From contig JAFCFF010000016.1 in NCBI GenBank assembly GCA_017608775.1, positions 1 to 11,562 on the forward strand: a DNA stretch of 11,562 bases, written 5' to 3'. Shown one piece after another: positions 1 to 6,402 of this stretch. Every line of letters starts with the position of its first letter. Position 1 is the stretch's first letter. This DNA comes from Candidatus Iainarchaeum sp. GTDB taxonomy: Archaea > Iainarchaeota > Iainarchaeia > Iainarchaeales > JAFCFF01. The notes under the pieces are model-generated. The model saw only the letters and a program-made list of their open reading frames with translations, was not told where the DNA came from and did no database searches. The translations under genes were made by a program, and so were the position numbers.

Positions 1-804
1 TGGCACGTCTATCCACTCGTTTTCTCCCTGTTTATTTCTTATCATCATCTTTTCCTGGGAGAATATTTTTTTCTCCAAAATTTTCAGATTTTGCTTGTCA
101 ACAACATAGTGATCTGGTGTTGCCTTGCCTGCAACCACTGCCTCTCCAAGACCATAGGCAGCCTCGATTTGGATATTGTTGTTTCTTCCACTAGGGTCAA
201 CAGTAAAAACAACTCCAGCAATCTCTGAGTTAACCATTCTTTGTACAACAATGGCAATGAAAACCTTTTCATGTGGGAAGCCTTGATTCTTTCTGTAAAA
301 AGTTGCTCTTGCGGTGTAAAGAGAGGCCCATGCTTTTTGAACGTTTTTCAAAACTTCTTTTTCTCCCCTAACGTTCAAAAAAGTTTCCTGCTGTCCAGCA
401 AAACTCGCCTCTGGCAGATCCTCTGCTGTTGCAGAGCTTCTTATCGCAACAAAACTTCCTTCTTTTTCCCCAAACTCAGACGAAAGTTTCCTGTATGCCC
501 TTGAAATTTCCCTCCCAATATCTTTAGGCATCTCACTTTCTAAAATCATCTCCCTCACAAGCCTTGTTTTTTCCTGAAGACTTTCGTTATCTGAGTAATC
601 AATCTCGTTCAATCTATCAAATATCTTTTTGTCAAGTCCGGTTTCCTCTAAAAAGTGTTTAAATGCCTGTGCAGTGACAACAAAGGCATTTGGAACAGGA
701 AACTCAGTATTATATAGTTCTGCGAGGTTGCTTCCCTTTCCACCAGCAACGACTATATTTTCCCTTCCAATATCCCTTAGCCAAACAATAAACAAAGATT
801 TCAT
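1..804 (-). CDS. ppsA: Phosphoenolpyruvate synthase, N-terminal part (cut by window edge)
   Basis: The frame is open from ATG at 804 to the left edge, giving 268 residues without a stop; the full enzyme is usually about 750-800 residues, so the phosphohistidine and PEP-binding domains lie outside. Visible is the PPDK-type ATP-grasp N-terminal domain: GGKGSNLAEL (residues 21-30), IRSSATAEDL (121-130) followed by PEASFAGQQETFLNV, and GVVFTVDP (197-204) with AYGLGEAVVAG (216-226). The family makes PEP from pyruvate and ATP with release of AMP and phosphate, and in archaea serves gluconeogenesis or, run in reverse, glycolytic ATP formation. An AT-rich TATA-like stretch at 828-840 places transcription start within a few bases of the ATG, so the mRNA is probably leaderless and separate from the L10e gene upstream. 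The family call is secure; the direction of flux cannot be told from here. Confidence 0.95.
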   Translation of the reverse strand, partial: MKSLFIVWLRDIGRENIVVAGGKGSNLAELYNTEFPVPNAFVVTAQAFKHFLEETGLDKKIFDRLNEIDYSDNESLQEKTRLVREMILESEMPKDIGREISRAYRKLSSEFGEKEGSFVAIRSSATAEDLPEASFAGQQETFLNVRGEKEVLKNVQKAWASLYTARATFYRKNQGFPHEKVFIAIVVQRMVNSEIAGVVFTVDPSGRNNNIQIEAAYGLGEAVVAGKATPDHYVVDKQNLKILEKKIFSQEKMMIRNKQGENEWIDVP

Positions 805-827
805 TCTAAAATGAGAATGTTGAACTT

Positions 828-840
828 CTTTTAAATTTTA
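828..840 (-). promoter_or_regulatory. TATA-like box of ppsA
   Basis: On the minus strand this reads TAAAATTTAAAAG and is centred about 29 bases before the ppsA ATG. That spacing is what an archaeal TATA box would have for a leaderless or nearly leaderless mRNA. No Shine-Dalgarno sequence lies before the ATG, which agrees. It is the only such motif in the 55-base gap after the L10e gene. Confidence 0.5.
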
Positions 841-859
841 CAGAACTAGAAATACAACT

Positions 860-1612
860 TTATTTTTCTTTCTTTCCCTTCTCCCCTGTTTTTTCAGGTT
901 TCTTTTTTTCCTCTGCTTTTTCCTCCCTAATCTTTCCCTCTCCTTCTTTTTCTTCTTTTTTCTCTTCCTCTGCCCTTGCCTCTTCTTCCCTAGCCTTTAC
1001 AACTTCCTCTTCTTTTGCTTTTCTTAGCAACTTCTGTCTTAGTTTTTCCGTAACCTCTATATTTTTTTTAATATCCTCCTCAGTTAGTTTTACTTCCCTT
1101 ATTTCTATTGCTGCATTTATACCAAGCTTTGACAGGGCTTTTTTCATCCCGATCTTTGCAGCTTGGATTCCCTCTTTTTCAACACCAACAGAAAATATCT
1201 TTGTCTTGTTAAAAACCCTTACAGCCCTTCCTATCGGCTTCCCAAAGGCTTTTTTCATTCCCTTGCTTGTTCTGTCAGCACCTGCGCCTGTGCTTCTTTT
1301 TGTTTCCCTTAAAACCTGATGTGGGTATACAGCAACATTTGCTGAGTATTTCTCTCTACCTAGTTTTTTTTGTAAAATTCTGTTCATTGTGACCCTTGCT
1401 GCCTCTATGCTATTGTCTCTAATCTGTTTTGCTTCTTTGGAAACAAGATATAAAACATAAGGAAATTTTTTCATGTAATTTCCCATGTAGAACTGCCTTA
1501 TTTTCATTGCTGGCTTTGTTCCTATGTAGTTTTTCCTCGGTTTTTTAACAGCAACTCTTGTGTATGGCCTCTTCTTTATGTCGGCATAACACTTTGCAGG
1601 TCTCAATCCCAT
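860..1612 (-). CDS. rpl10e: Large ribosomal subunit protein L10e (uL16) with charged C-terminal tail
   Basis: The protein has 250 residues. It opens with MGLRPAKCYADIKKRPYTR, the hallmark of archaeal/eukaryotic L10e (bacterial L16 homologue), and carries YPHQVLRETKRSTGAGADR (96-114), the conserved loop near the peptidyl-transferase and tRNA sites, then KAFGKPIGRAVRV (121-133). The core ends near residue 175, which matches the usual archaeal length of about 170-180. Residues 176-250 form an extra tail rich in Glu and Lys, predicted helical or disordered and probably reaching out to the solvent. The start has a Shine-Dalgarno-like AAGGTG (1618-1623) five bases before ATG. It follows the HicA-like gene on the same strand with a 151-base gap and precedes ppsA. 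The family assignment is certain; the role of the tail is unknown. Confidence 0.97.
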   Translation of the reverse strand: MGLRPAKCYADIKKRPYTRVAVKKPRKNYIGTKPAMKIRQFYMGNYMKKFPYVLYLVSKEAKQIRDNSIEAARVTMNRILQKKLGREKYSANVAVYPHQVLRETKRSTGAGADRTSKGMKKAFGKPIGRAVRVFNKTKIFSVGVEKEGIQAAKIGMKKALSKLGINAAIEIREVKLTEEDIKKNIEVTEKLRQKLLRKAKEEEVVKAREEEARAEEEKKEEKEGEGKIREEKAEEKKKPEKTGEKGKKEK

Positions 1613-1763
1613 AAGAACACCTTTTCACAAACAAATATAATCTTATCTTCTTTCTCTTCTTTCTTATTTCTTTAGTTTTTCTAAATTGTTTACAAGCCTT
1701 ACTGTGTTCACAAAGAATTCCGATAGCTCTTCCAAAATCGCCACCTTTTGTTATACATTATTT

Positions 1764-2168
1764 CTAATATTCTCCCCTTCTTCTCCATCCCTTTGTTCTT
1801 TTAGTTTTTTTTCTGGATTTGACTCTCTTTTCTATTCTCCGTCTACTTTGTTGTCGTGCCATTACATTAAGCTTTCGGAGGGTTATGGCCTTTAGCCTTG
1901 AGGAAATTTCCGCAAGCAGGTTTGGTCCAAACTCTCCTCCTCTACTGCTATGTGATTTTTTAGGTAGTTTAACCACCGCCTCTGAAAGCGGGTCTTTGTA
2001 GTAATGGTCATCTCCTCTTGGATGTGAAAAAACAAAACCAGCTTCCTCAAAAACCTTGGTAAGCTCCCTAAAGGTAAGTACGCCACCACGCTTTTTTAAC
2101 ACTTCCAAAGCATTTCTGAGTTTTATAATGTTTTTAAACTCTTCTGGCAGCTCTCTCAAGTTTAACAC
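1764..2168 (-). CDS. HicA-like (YcfA family) small RNA-binding protein, putative
   Basis: The product has 134 residues. Residues 31-96 resemble the HicA fold (a small dsRBD-like domain): a helix with LTFRELTKVFEEAGF, then strands around PRGDDHYYKDP with His55 where HicA toxins keep their catalytic His, then AVVKLPKK, then GPNLLAEISSRLKAI in place of the usual closing helix that begins Gly-Thr. Residues 103-134 are a strongly basic tail with about half Arg/Lys, not part of classical HicA (about 60-80 residues). No HicB-like antitoxin sits beside it; its neighbours are tRNA-Cys upstream and L10e downstream. The start is GTG at 2168, preceded by AAAGGT. With this setting and tail it could be a housekeeping RNA-binding protein rather than a toxin. 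I recognise the domain by motif only, so the call is tentative. Confidence 0.5.
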   Translation of the reverse strand: MLNLRELPEEFKNIIKLRNALEVLKKRGGVLTFRELTKVFEEAGFVFSHPRGDDHYYKDPLSEAVVKLPKKSHSSRGGEFGPNLLAEISSRLKAITLRKLNVMARQQSRRRIEKRVKSRKKTKRTKGWRRRGEY

Positions 2169-2215
2169 CTTTTTAGCACAAAAACAAAGTTATACAGAAA
2201 ACAATTCATAAAAAC

Positions 2216-2222
2216 TATATAT
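2216..2222 (-). promoter_or_regulatory. TATA-like box before the HicA-like gene
   Basis: ATATATAG on the minus strand lies about 50 bases before the GTG start, giving a predicted transcript start near 2193 and a leader of about 25 bases that contains the AAAGGT ribosome binding site. The element also lies just 3' of tRNA-Cys, so the two genes may be transcribed separately or the tRNA transcript may read through. Assignment rests on sequence and spacing only. Confidence 0.35.
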
Positions 2223-2234
2223 TTCTTTCCCAAA

Positions 2235-2304
2235 GCCGGTGGAGGGATTTGCACCCCCGTAACTCGCTCTGCAGGCGAGCGCCTAGCTATTCGGCCACAC
2301 CGGC
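2235..2304 (-). tRNA. tRNA-Cys (anticodon GCA)
   Basis: The 70-base gene folds into a full cloverleaf: acceptor stem GCCGGTG with CACCGGC (7 pairs), D arm with short stem GCC/GGC, anticodon stem CTCGC/GCGAG closing the loop CTGCAGA, whose middle triplet GCA reads Cys codons, and a T arm GGGGG-TGCAAAT-CCCTC with one G-T pair. The T loop has TGC where TTC is usual. There is no intron and CCA is not encoded. The discriminator position on the genome is followed by T-rich sequence. A TATA-like TTTAAAG near 2327-2333 on the minus strand could drive it. The gene is divergent from the ThiI-like gene, with which it shares a 63-base gap. Confidence 0.95.
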
Positions 2305-2335
2305 ATATGAATAAAATTGAAAGTTATCTTTAAAA

Positions 2336-2346
2336 ACTATATATTC
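2336..2346 (+). promoter_or_regulatory. TATA box of the thiI-like/mre11 operon; decides the start
   Basis: ACTATATATTC is centred 26 bases before ATG 2368, so transcription should begin at that ATG and the mRNA be leaderless. The open frame reaches back to a TTG at 2317, but that codon would lie upstream of the promoter. The 15 bases TAAAAACTATATATT that hold the box are repeated exactly on the other side of tRNA-Cys (2209-2223). Confidence 0.6.
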
Positions 2347-2367
2347 TTTTCCCCATATTTTCTAAAT

Positions 2368-3207
2368 ATGTTCCTTGCTACTCTTGCTTCTGAGATAAAG
2401 TTAAAGTCTAAAAAAGTACGTTCAAGATTTTTAAGACAGCTCATGAAAAACATAAAGGCAAAAATTCATTTGGAAAGCATAAGAGTTTATGGCGGGTATC
2501 TTATCTTGGACTCAAAAGACAAAAAAGCGTTGTATTTTTTAACAAGAACCTTTGGTTTGCACTATGTTATAAAAACAAGACCAGAGATGTTTATTGACAA
2601 AGAACACCTGATATATCTTATAGAAAAGAAGGCTGAGAAAGTTTTAGAAAATGGGAAGACATTTGCCCTAAGAGTAAAAAGGAGGGGAATTCACGACTTT
2701 TCATCAATTGAGGTTGCTAACCTGGCAGGAGAAAAAATAAGAAAAAAAATAAGTTCAAGAGTGGATTTAAAAAACCCAGAACAGGAGTTTTTTGTTCTTA
2801 TTCTTGGAGACAGGGTTTTTCTCTATGAAAATAAAGATATTTTTGAGGCCCTGAAAGGATTGCCTTTGGGAGTAAGCGGGGAGGCAGTTGTTTTGTCACA
2901 AAACAAAAAAGAAGATGTTGTTGCTGCATTTCTTATGATGAAAAGAGGGCTAAGGATAGATTTTCTTGGAAATAATAACTATGTCTATAAGTTAGATGTT
3001 TTTTCTCCATTCAAAATAAATACCAAAAAAAAAGTCCCAAAGGAATGTCCTGCACTTGTATCCCCGGCAACAAATCTAAATGAATTTCAAAAACAAACAA
3101 AGAAAAAAACGTTTATGACTAAATACTTTATTCTAAAACCCTTGCTCTATCTTCCAAAAAAAATTTATAACTCTTATGAGAAAAAGATATTTGGGGTAGG
3201 AAAATGA
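2368..3207 (+). CDS. ThiI-like THUMP protein with degenerate, shortened PP-loop domain
   Basis: From ATG 2368 the product has 279 residues; bacterial and archaeal ThiI usually has about 370-480. The N-terminal ferredoxin-like domain (1-75) and THUMP domain (76-165) are well kept: residues 97-113 (GKTFALRVKRRGIHDFS) are nearly the ThiI signature, and GLPLGVSG (164-171) is the usual linker into the PP-loop domain. There the ATP-binding P-loop, normally SGGxDS, is SQNKKED (177-183), although the following helix AAFLMMKRGLRIDF is recognisably ThiI. The catalytic domain is then almost absent: only about 80 lysine-rich residues follow, including KECPALVSPATN (225-236), which resembles the ThiI segment with CC..F.P..P.T. 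The family thiolates uridine 8 of tRNA and supplies sulfur for thiamine. This copy should bind tRNA or another RNA through THUMP but not adenylate it. The stop overlaps the mre11 start (ATGA). Confidence 0.85.
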   Translation: MFLATLASEIKLKSKKVRSRFLRQLMKNIKAKIHLESIRVYGGYLILDSKDKKALYFLTRTFGLHYVIKTRPEMFIDKEHLIYLIEKKAEKVLENGKTFALRVKRRGIHDFSSIEVANLAGEKIRKKISSRVDLKNPEQEFFVLILGDRVFLYENKDIFEALKGLPLGVSGEAVVLSQNKKEDVVAAFLMMKRGLRIDFLGNNNYVYKLDVFSPFKINTKKKVPKECPALVSPATNLNEFQKQTKKKTFMTKYFILKPLLYLPKKIYNSYEKKIFGVGK

Positions 3208-4409
3208 AAATAGTTGTTTTTTCCGACACTCATCTGGGTTACTGCCCAGAGATGAGAGAAAAAGAGGCAGAGGAAAACTTTGAAAAGGCAGCAAGGCTTT
3301 CTCTAGAGTTAAAACCAGATTTTGTTTTGATGGCAGGGGATATCTTTGACACAAGAGAACCATCCCAAGAAACAATATCAAGGGCAATTGACTTGTTTAA
3401 GATATTTTGGAGGGAAAAAAGCGATGTTGAAATTCTCAGAGAGGGGAGGAAAGAGGACTATCCCGGAGTTCCTGTCATAACAATACACGGCACTCATGAA
3501 AGGAGACTGCCAGGATACACGAATGTCTTGGAGATTTTAGAAAAGGCAGGGCTGGTTTTCTATTTAAGGGAGGAAAAAAATAAAATAAGTGTTAAAAAAG
3601 ATGGGGAGGTTGTTTTCATATTTGGCTTTTCAGGTGTTCCCGAGGAATTTGCCCTTAAAACCCTAAGGGAACTCAACCCAAAGCCAGAGGGAACTCATAA
3701 CATATTTGTTTTTCACCAAAACATAAAACAGTTTCTTCCCTCAGAGGTGCCTGGATTTTCCCTAGAAGACCTTCCAGCCGGCTTTGATCTCTACGTGGAC
3801 GGACACTTACATTCACCAACACATAAAAAACTAAACGAAAAATCCATTCTTCTCATAACAGGCTCAACAATTGTTACTCAGGTAAGGGATTCTGAAAACG
3901 AAAAAGGAGTCTGGCTTTATGACACAGAAACAAAAAATCTTGAGTTTTTTAAGTTGCCAGGGCAAAGAAAGCTGTTTGTTAAAACCCTTGAGTTCCATAA
4001 CGCAACAAAAGCAGAAATCTTAAGAGAGGTCGAGGATTTTATAAGAAAAAACCTTCAAAAACCAGTCCCAATAATAAGAATAAGATTAAGGGGAAGTCTG
4101 GAAAAAGGCTTAAGGGAAAAAGACATTGTTTTTTCCCATGTTGTTGAAAAGTACAAGGGGAAAGCAATAATAAATATAGAAAGTGAGTTTGAGGATTTGA
4201 AAATAAAAATAAAAGAGCTAAGGCTTTCTCAGCAGGAAAAACTTTCCATCTCAAAGCTAGGAGTTAGACTTTTAGGGGAAAGGCTAAAAGAGACAAACTT
4301 TAATCTTGACGCTGAAAAACTATTTACTGTTTTACAGGATAAAAAGCCAGACAAGAACTTAGAGTTTATTTTAAAAGAGAGTAAGAAAAAAGAAGTTGAA
4401 AAAAAATAA
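3204..4409 (+). CDS. mre11: Mre11/SbcD-type DNA repair nuclease
   Basis: The 401-residue protein has the calcineurin-like phosphoesterase motifs in order: D8 and H10 in FSDTHLG, D46 in AGDIFD, T97-H98 in IHGTHER, H171 in FVFHQN, and H201/H203 in DGHLHSP. In Mre11 these bind two Mn ions and drive endo- and 3'-5' exonuclease activity at double-strand breaks, with Rad50. Motif III is normally GNHD; here Asn is Thr and Asp is Glu. Residues 250-340 fit the capping domain, and the C-terminal helices (about 350-395) are where Mre11 binds Rad50. The ATG overlaps the stop of the THUMP gene, and GGGGTAGG just before it is a good ribosome binding site, so the two are translationally coupled. No Rad50 or HerA/NurA gene is in the window; the gene downstream is convergent, 5 bases away. 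Confidence 0.9.
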   Translation: MKIVVFSDTHLGYCPEMREKEAEENFEKAARLSLELKPDFVLMAGDIFDTREPSQETISRAIDLFKIFWREKSDVEILREGRKEDYPGVPVITIHGTHERRLPGYTNVLEILEKAGLVFYLREEKNKISVKKDGEVVFIFGFSGVPEEFALKTLRELNPKPEGTHNIFVFHQNIKQFLPSEVPGFSLEDLPAGFDLYVDGHLHSPTHKKLNEKSILLITGSTIVTQVRDSENEKGVWLYDTETKNLEFFKLPGQRKLFVKTLEFHNATKAEILREVEDFIRKNLQKPVPIIRIRLRGSLEKGLREKDIVFSHVVEKYKGKAIINIESEFEDLKIKIKELRLSQQEKLSISKLGVRLLGERLKETNFNLDAEKLFTVLQDKKPDKNLEFILKESKKKEVEKK

Positions 4410-4414
4410 GAAAA

Positions 4415-4870
4415 CTAACTGATTTTTACCTTGTGTCCCTTCTTTCCTAGACTTGGTTTTTCCTTTGGCAATATCAAGGATAAAATTCCGTTTTTATATT
4501 CTGCCTTTGCTTTACTTGGAATAACTTTTTCAGGTAGTGGAACAACTCTTCTGAATTCCGCGTATTGTGTCTCTGAGTAAAAGTGGGTTTTTTCCCTTTC
4601 CTCTATTTTTTCCTTTCTTCTTGCTCTTATGTAAACTCTGTCCGGAAATATTTCCAGGTTTATGTCTTCCTTTTTAACCCCAGGCAGCTCAGCAGTCAAC
4701 TCAAAGTGAGTTCCCTTGTCAACCAGATCAATTAGAGCAGGCCTTATCGCACCAAAATACTTGTGTCCAAAAGGCCTGTACTTAGGCTCAGGTAAAAAAT
4801 TCCTGTTTAGGTCCCTTAAAACCCTTTCAAAATCTCTAAAAATGTCAAACGGATCCTCGTTCCAAACCAT
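4415..4870 (-). CDS. hsp20: Small heat-shock protein, Hsp20/alpha-crystallin family
   Basis: The product has 151 residues from ATG 4870. I prefer this start to a TTG at 4900 because GAGGTGGT lies just before it as a Shine-Dalgarno sequence. The N-terminal arm (1-40) has the DPFDIFRDFERVL helix typical of the family. The alpha-crystallin domain (about 42-140) includes FELTAELPGVKKEDI (56-70), the conserved loop region, and AEYKNGILSLILPK (123-136), the A-x-x-x-N-G-x-L signature. The C-terminus has VKI (148-150), matching the I/V-x-I tail motif that links subunits into oligomers. The family holds unfolding proteins in an ATP-independent way in the cytoplasm. It converges on mre11 and is divergent from the SRP RNA gene, sharing a 62-base gap. 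Confidence 0.95.
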   Translation of the reverse strand: MVWNEDPFDIFRDFERVLRDLNRNFLPEPKYRPFGHKYFGAIRPALIDLVDKGTHFELTAELPGVKKEDINLEIFPDRVYIRARRKEKIEEREKTHFYSETQYAEFRRVVPLPEKVIPSKAKAEYKNGILSLILPKEKPSLGKKGHKVKIS

Positions 4871-4904
4871 CCTACCACCTCTAAAACCCTTTTGTTTCAA
4901 AAAA

Positions 4905-4912
4905 CTTTAAAT
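4905..4912 (+). promoter_or_regulatory. TATA box of SRP RNA
   Basis: CTTTAAAT is centred about 25 bases before the predicted 5' end of the SRP RNA, preceded by an A-rich stretch that could serve as the TFB recognition element. Position and sequence fit a strong archaeal promoter for a stable RNA. Confidence 0.55.
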
Positions 4913-4932
4913 TCTTTCTTTGCAGTCTTTTA

Positions 4933-5203
4933 TTGGAGCCTAGCCGGGGGGGTAGCAGTCCTCTGTACCGGAAATCTGCTATATGCCGGGGTGATGTTGA
5001 GGGCAAGGCAGGAGGAGAGAGAAGAGTCCCAAAGATTGTTTATGAATCTCTGTCCTCAGAGGCGTCCTGACTAAGTGAAACCGGCCAGGCCAGGAATGGA
5101 GCAGCCGTAGCCTAGTTAGAACGTGCTTTGGGGGTAGCGGAGAGAAGACGATTTTTGGATAAACCCTTCTTTTTTCCAAATCCCGAACTCTCAACGGCTC
5201 CAA
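4933..5203 (+). ncRNA. ffs: Signal recognition particle RNA (archaeal 7S RNA)
   Basis: The 271-base RNA carries the archaeal SRP landmarks. The ends pair over 8 bases (TTGGAGCC with GGCTCCAA, 4933-4940 and 5196-5203), forming the helix 1 typical of archaea. The Alu domain follows with GCCGGGGGGGTAGC and the hairpin TAGCAG/CTGCTA (4953-4958, 4976-4981) around TGTACCGGAAAT, then ATATGCCGGGG. Helix 5 is supported by GTTGAG/CTCAAC (4996-5001, 5190-5195) and GTTTAT/ATAAAC. Helix 8, where SRP54 binds, is GGCCAGGCCAGGAATGGAGC with a GGAA tetraloop (5093-5096) and the conserved AGCAGCC. With SRP54 and SRP19 it targets membrane and secreted proteins to the Sec translocon. I did not resolve helix 6. 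The ends are set by the terminal pairing and may be off by a few bases. Confidence 0.93.
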
Positions 5204-5218
5204 TTTTTATTAATTTTT
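5204..5218 (+). terminator. T-rich terminator of SRP RNA
   Basis: Two runs of five T (5204-5208 and 5214-5218) follow directly after the closing helix. Oligo-T tracts on the non-template strand are the usual archaeal termination signal. It lies between the RNA and the convergent Top6A gene, 23 bases before the stop of the latter. Confidence 0.6.
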
Positions 5219-5240
5219 GGGAACTAATTCAAGGCATAAC

Positions 5241-6398
5241 TTAAGGTAAAAACTCCCTGGCTTTTATTTTCTTGGGAAGATACTCCTCAGCAACAAAGCT
5301 CAGGCTTTTGTTTGCCAGGGCCTGTTGCTCTATTCTTATTTTCTTATCCAAGGCAGTTTTTAACTCTGCCTGCCATTCCTTGCTTTGCATCCAGGGATAC
5401 TGCATAAGCTCCTTTATTCTTTTTATGTCTGTGTCCTTTAGCTTTTCAGTTACGTTTTGCAGCTTGTATTTCTCAACATCTCTCATCGTCATTCCCACAA
5501 ACTTTGCGTCAGGTACGCCCAAGTAATAGGAGTGAGCAGCAAGCTCCATCGAACCAAACTTTATAACAGAATATATATACCATCCATAGGGATCTCCGTC
5601 TGTAAACACGTAAACAGGAAGTTTGTGTTCATAATGTATTCTATGTATAAGCCTTCTTGTACCTCTTGAGGGCTGCCCTCCTGTCCCAACAAGTATTGCC
5701 CTGTTTTTCTTTGGAAAGTTTTCCTCTACAAGCCTTTCATACATTGCTCCTGTCTCAACAACAAGCAAATAATCTGCATTTATTTTTTTTATCTTTATTT
5801 CTTCTGGTTCAACATGGCTCATTATGCTCCAGCCACCCCTACCTATCTTTGCTGCGTTAAATATGTCGTTGTTGTGCTTGACATCCTGCATTGTTATGTC
5901 TCCGTACAAAGAGCCCTTTGCATCGGCGTGAACATTCAACTTTTCCCTGATTGTAAGCAAACCATGTTCCAGGTCTGTTAGGACATTGTCGCTTTCTCTT
6001 TGTTCCTCAAAGGTGTTTTCCTTACTTTTTGGCAATGTGTGTTTTAGATCATAGTAAATTTCCCTCAGTGCTGCAGTCTTTCCCTCGTTTAAATACTCAT
6101 AGGCCTTTTCCATAACAAGCGTTGTTTGCATGAATTTCCTTGCATGGGCTATGTTTAGAAATCTCCTAAAATTATATCTTTCCCTTAGCTGAAAGTATCC
6201 TATCTTTTCATCATAAAAGACATTTCCCTTCCCTCTTAGAAGTGTCTTGAAAACAGGACTCTTTCCCTGCCTTATCTGGGAAATCATGTTTTTTGAGATT
6301 TCCTCTATGCTCTTTACCAGCTCCTTTATGTTTTTCTCCCTTATCTTAACAACCCTGTTTTCTATTTTCTTTTGTTTTTTATCTTTTTTTTCTTCCAT
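5241..6398 (-). CDS. top6A: DNA topoisomerase VI subunit A
   Basis: The product has 385 residues from ATG 6398. This start has GGGGTGA five bases upstream, which overlaps the Top6B stop; upstream ATGs at 6425 and 6434 would lie inside Top6B and lack a site. The winged-helix domain contains the catalytic Tyr pair in ALREIYYDLK (Y115-Y116), which makes the covalent bond with DNA. The Toprim domain has E215 in LLVVETGAMYERL and the DGD pair D267/D269 in VFTDGDPYGWYIY, which bind Mg. GTGGQPSRGTRRL (238-250) and the C-terminal region match the Top6A/Spo11 family. With Top6B it forms the A2B2 type IIB enzyme that relaxes and decatenates DNA. The first 20 residues are very Lys/Glu-rich, an added N-terminal extension. 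Confidence in family and start is high. Confidence 0.97.
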   Translation of the reverse strand: MEEKKDKKQKKIENRVVKIREKNIKELVKSIEEISKNMISQIRQGKSPVFKTLLRGKGNVFYDEKIGYFQLRERYNFRRFLNIAHARKFMQTTLVMEKAYEYLNEGKTAALREIYYDLKHTLPKSKENTFEEQRESDNVLTDLEHGLLTIREKLNVHADAKGSLYGDITMQDVKHNNDIFNAAKIGRGGWSIMSHVEPEEIKIKKINADYLLVVETGAMYERLVEENFPKKNRAILVGTGGQPSRGTRRLIHRIHYEHKLPVYVFTDGDPYGWYIYSVIKFGSMELAAHSYYLGVPDAKFVGMTMRDVEKYKLQNVTEKLKDTDIKRIKELMQYPWMQSKEWQAELKTALDKKIRIEQQALANKSLSFVAEEYLPKKIKAREFLP

Positions 6399-6402
6399 AT
6401 TT

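Noticed and set aside
2235..2304. Possible integration site of a mobile element at tRNA-Cys
   Set aside because: No second copy of the tRNA 3' end, integrase or foreign-looking genes lie nearby; the flanking 15-bp repeat is better explained as a promoter motif.
2317..2367. N-terminal extension of the ThiI-like protein from TTG 2317
   Set aside because: The TTG lies upstream of the TATA box, has no ribosome binding site, and the added residues do not resemble ThiI; ATG 2368 matches the family N-terminus.
3030..3207. Frameshift explaining the short ThiI-like protein
   Set aside because: The other plus-strand frames after the degenerate loop show no PP-loop domain sequence before mre11 begins, so the missing part is not simply out of frame.
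4892..5203. Open frames on both strands between hsp20 and top6A
   Set aside because: They cover the SRP RNA, whose structure and conserved motifs explain the sequence.
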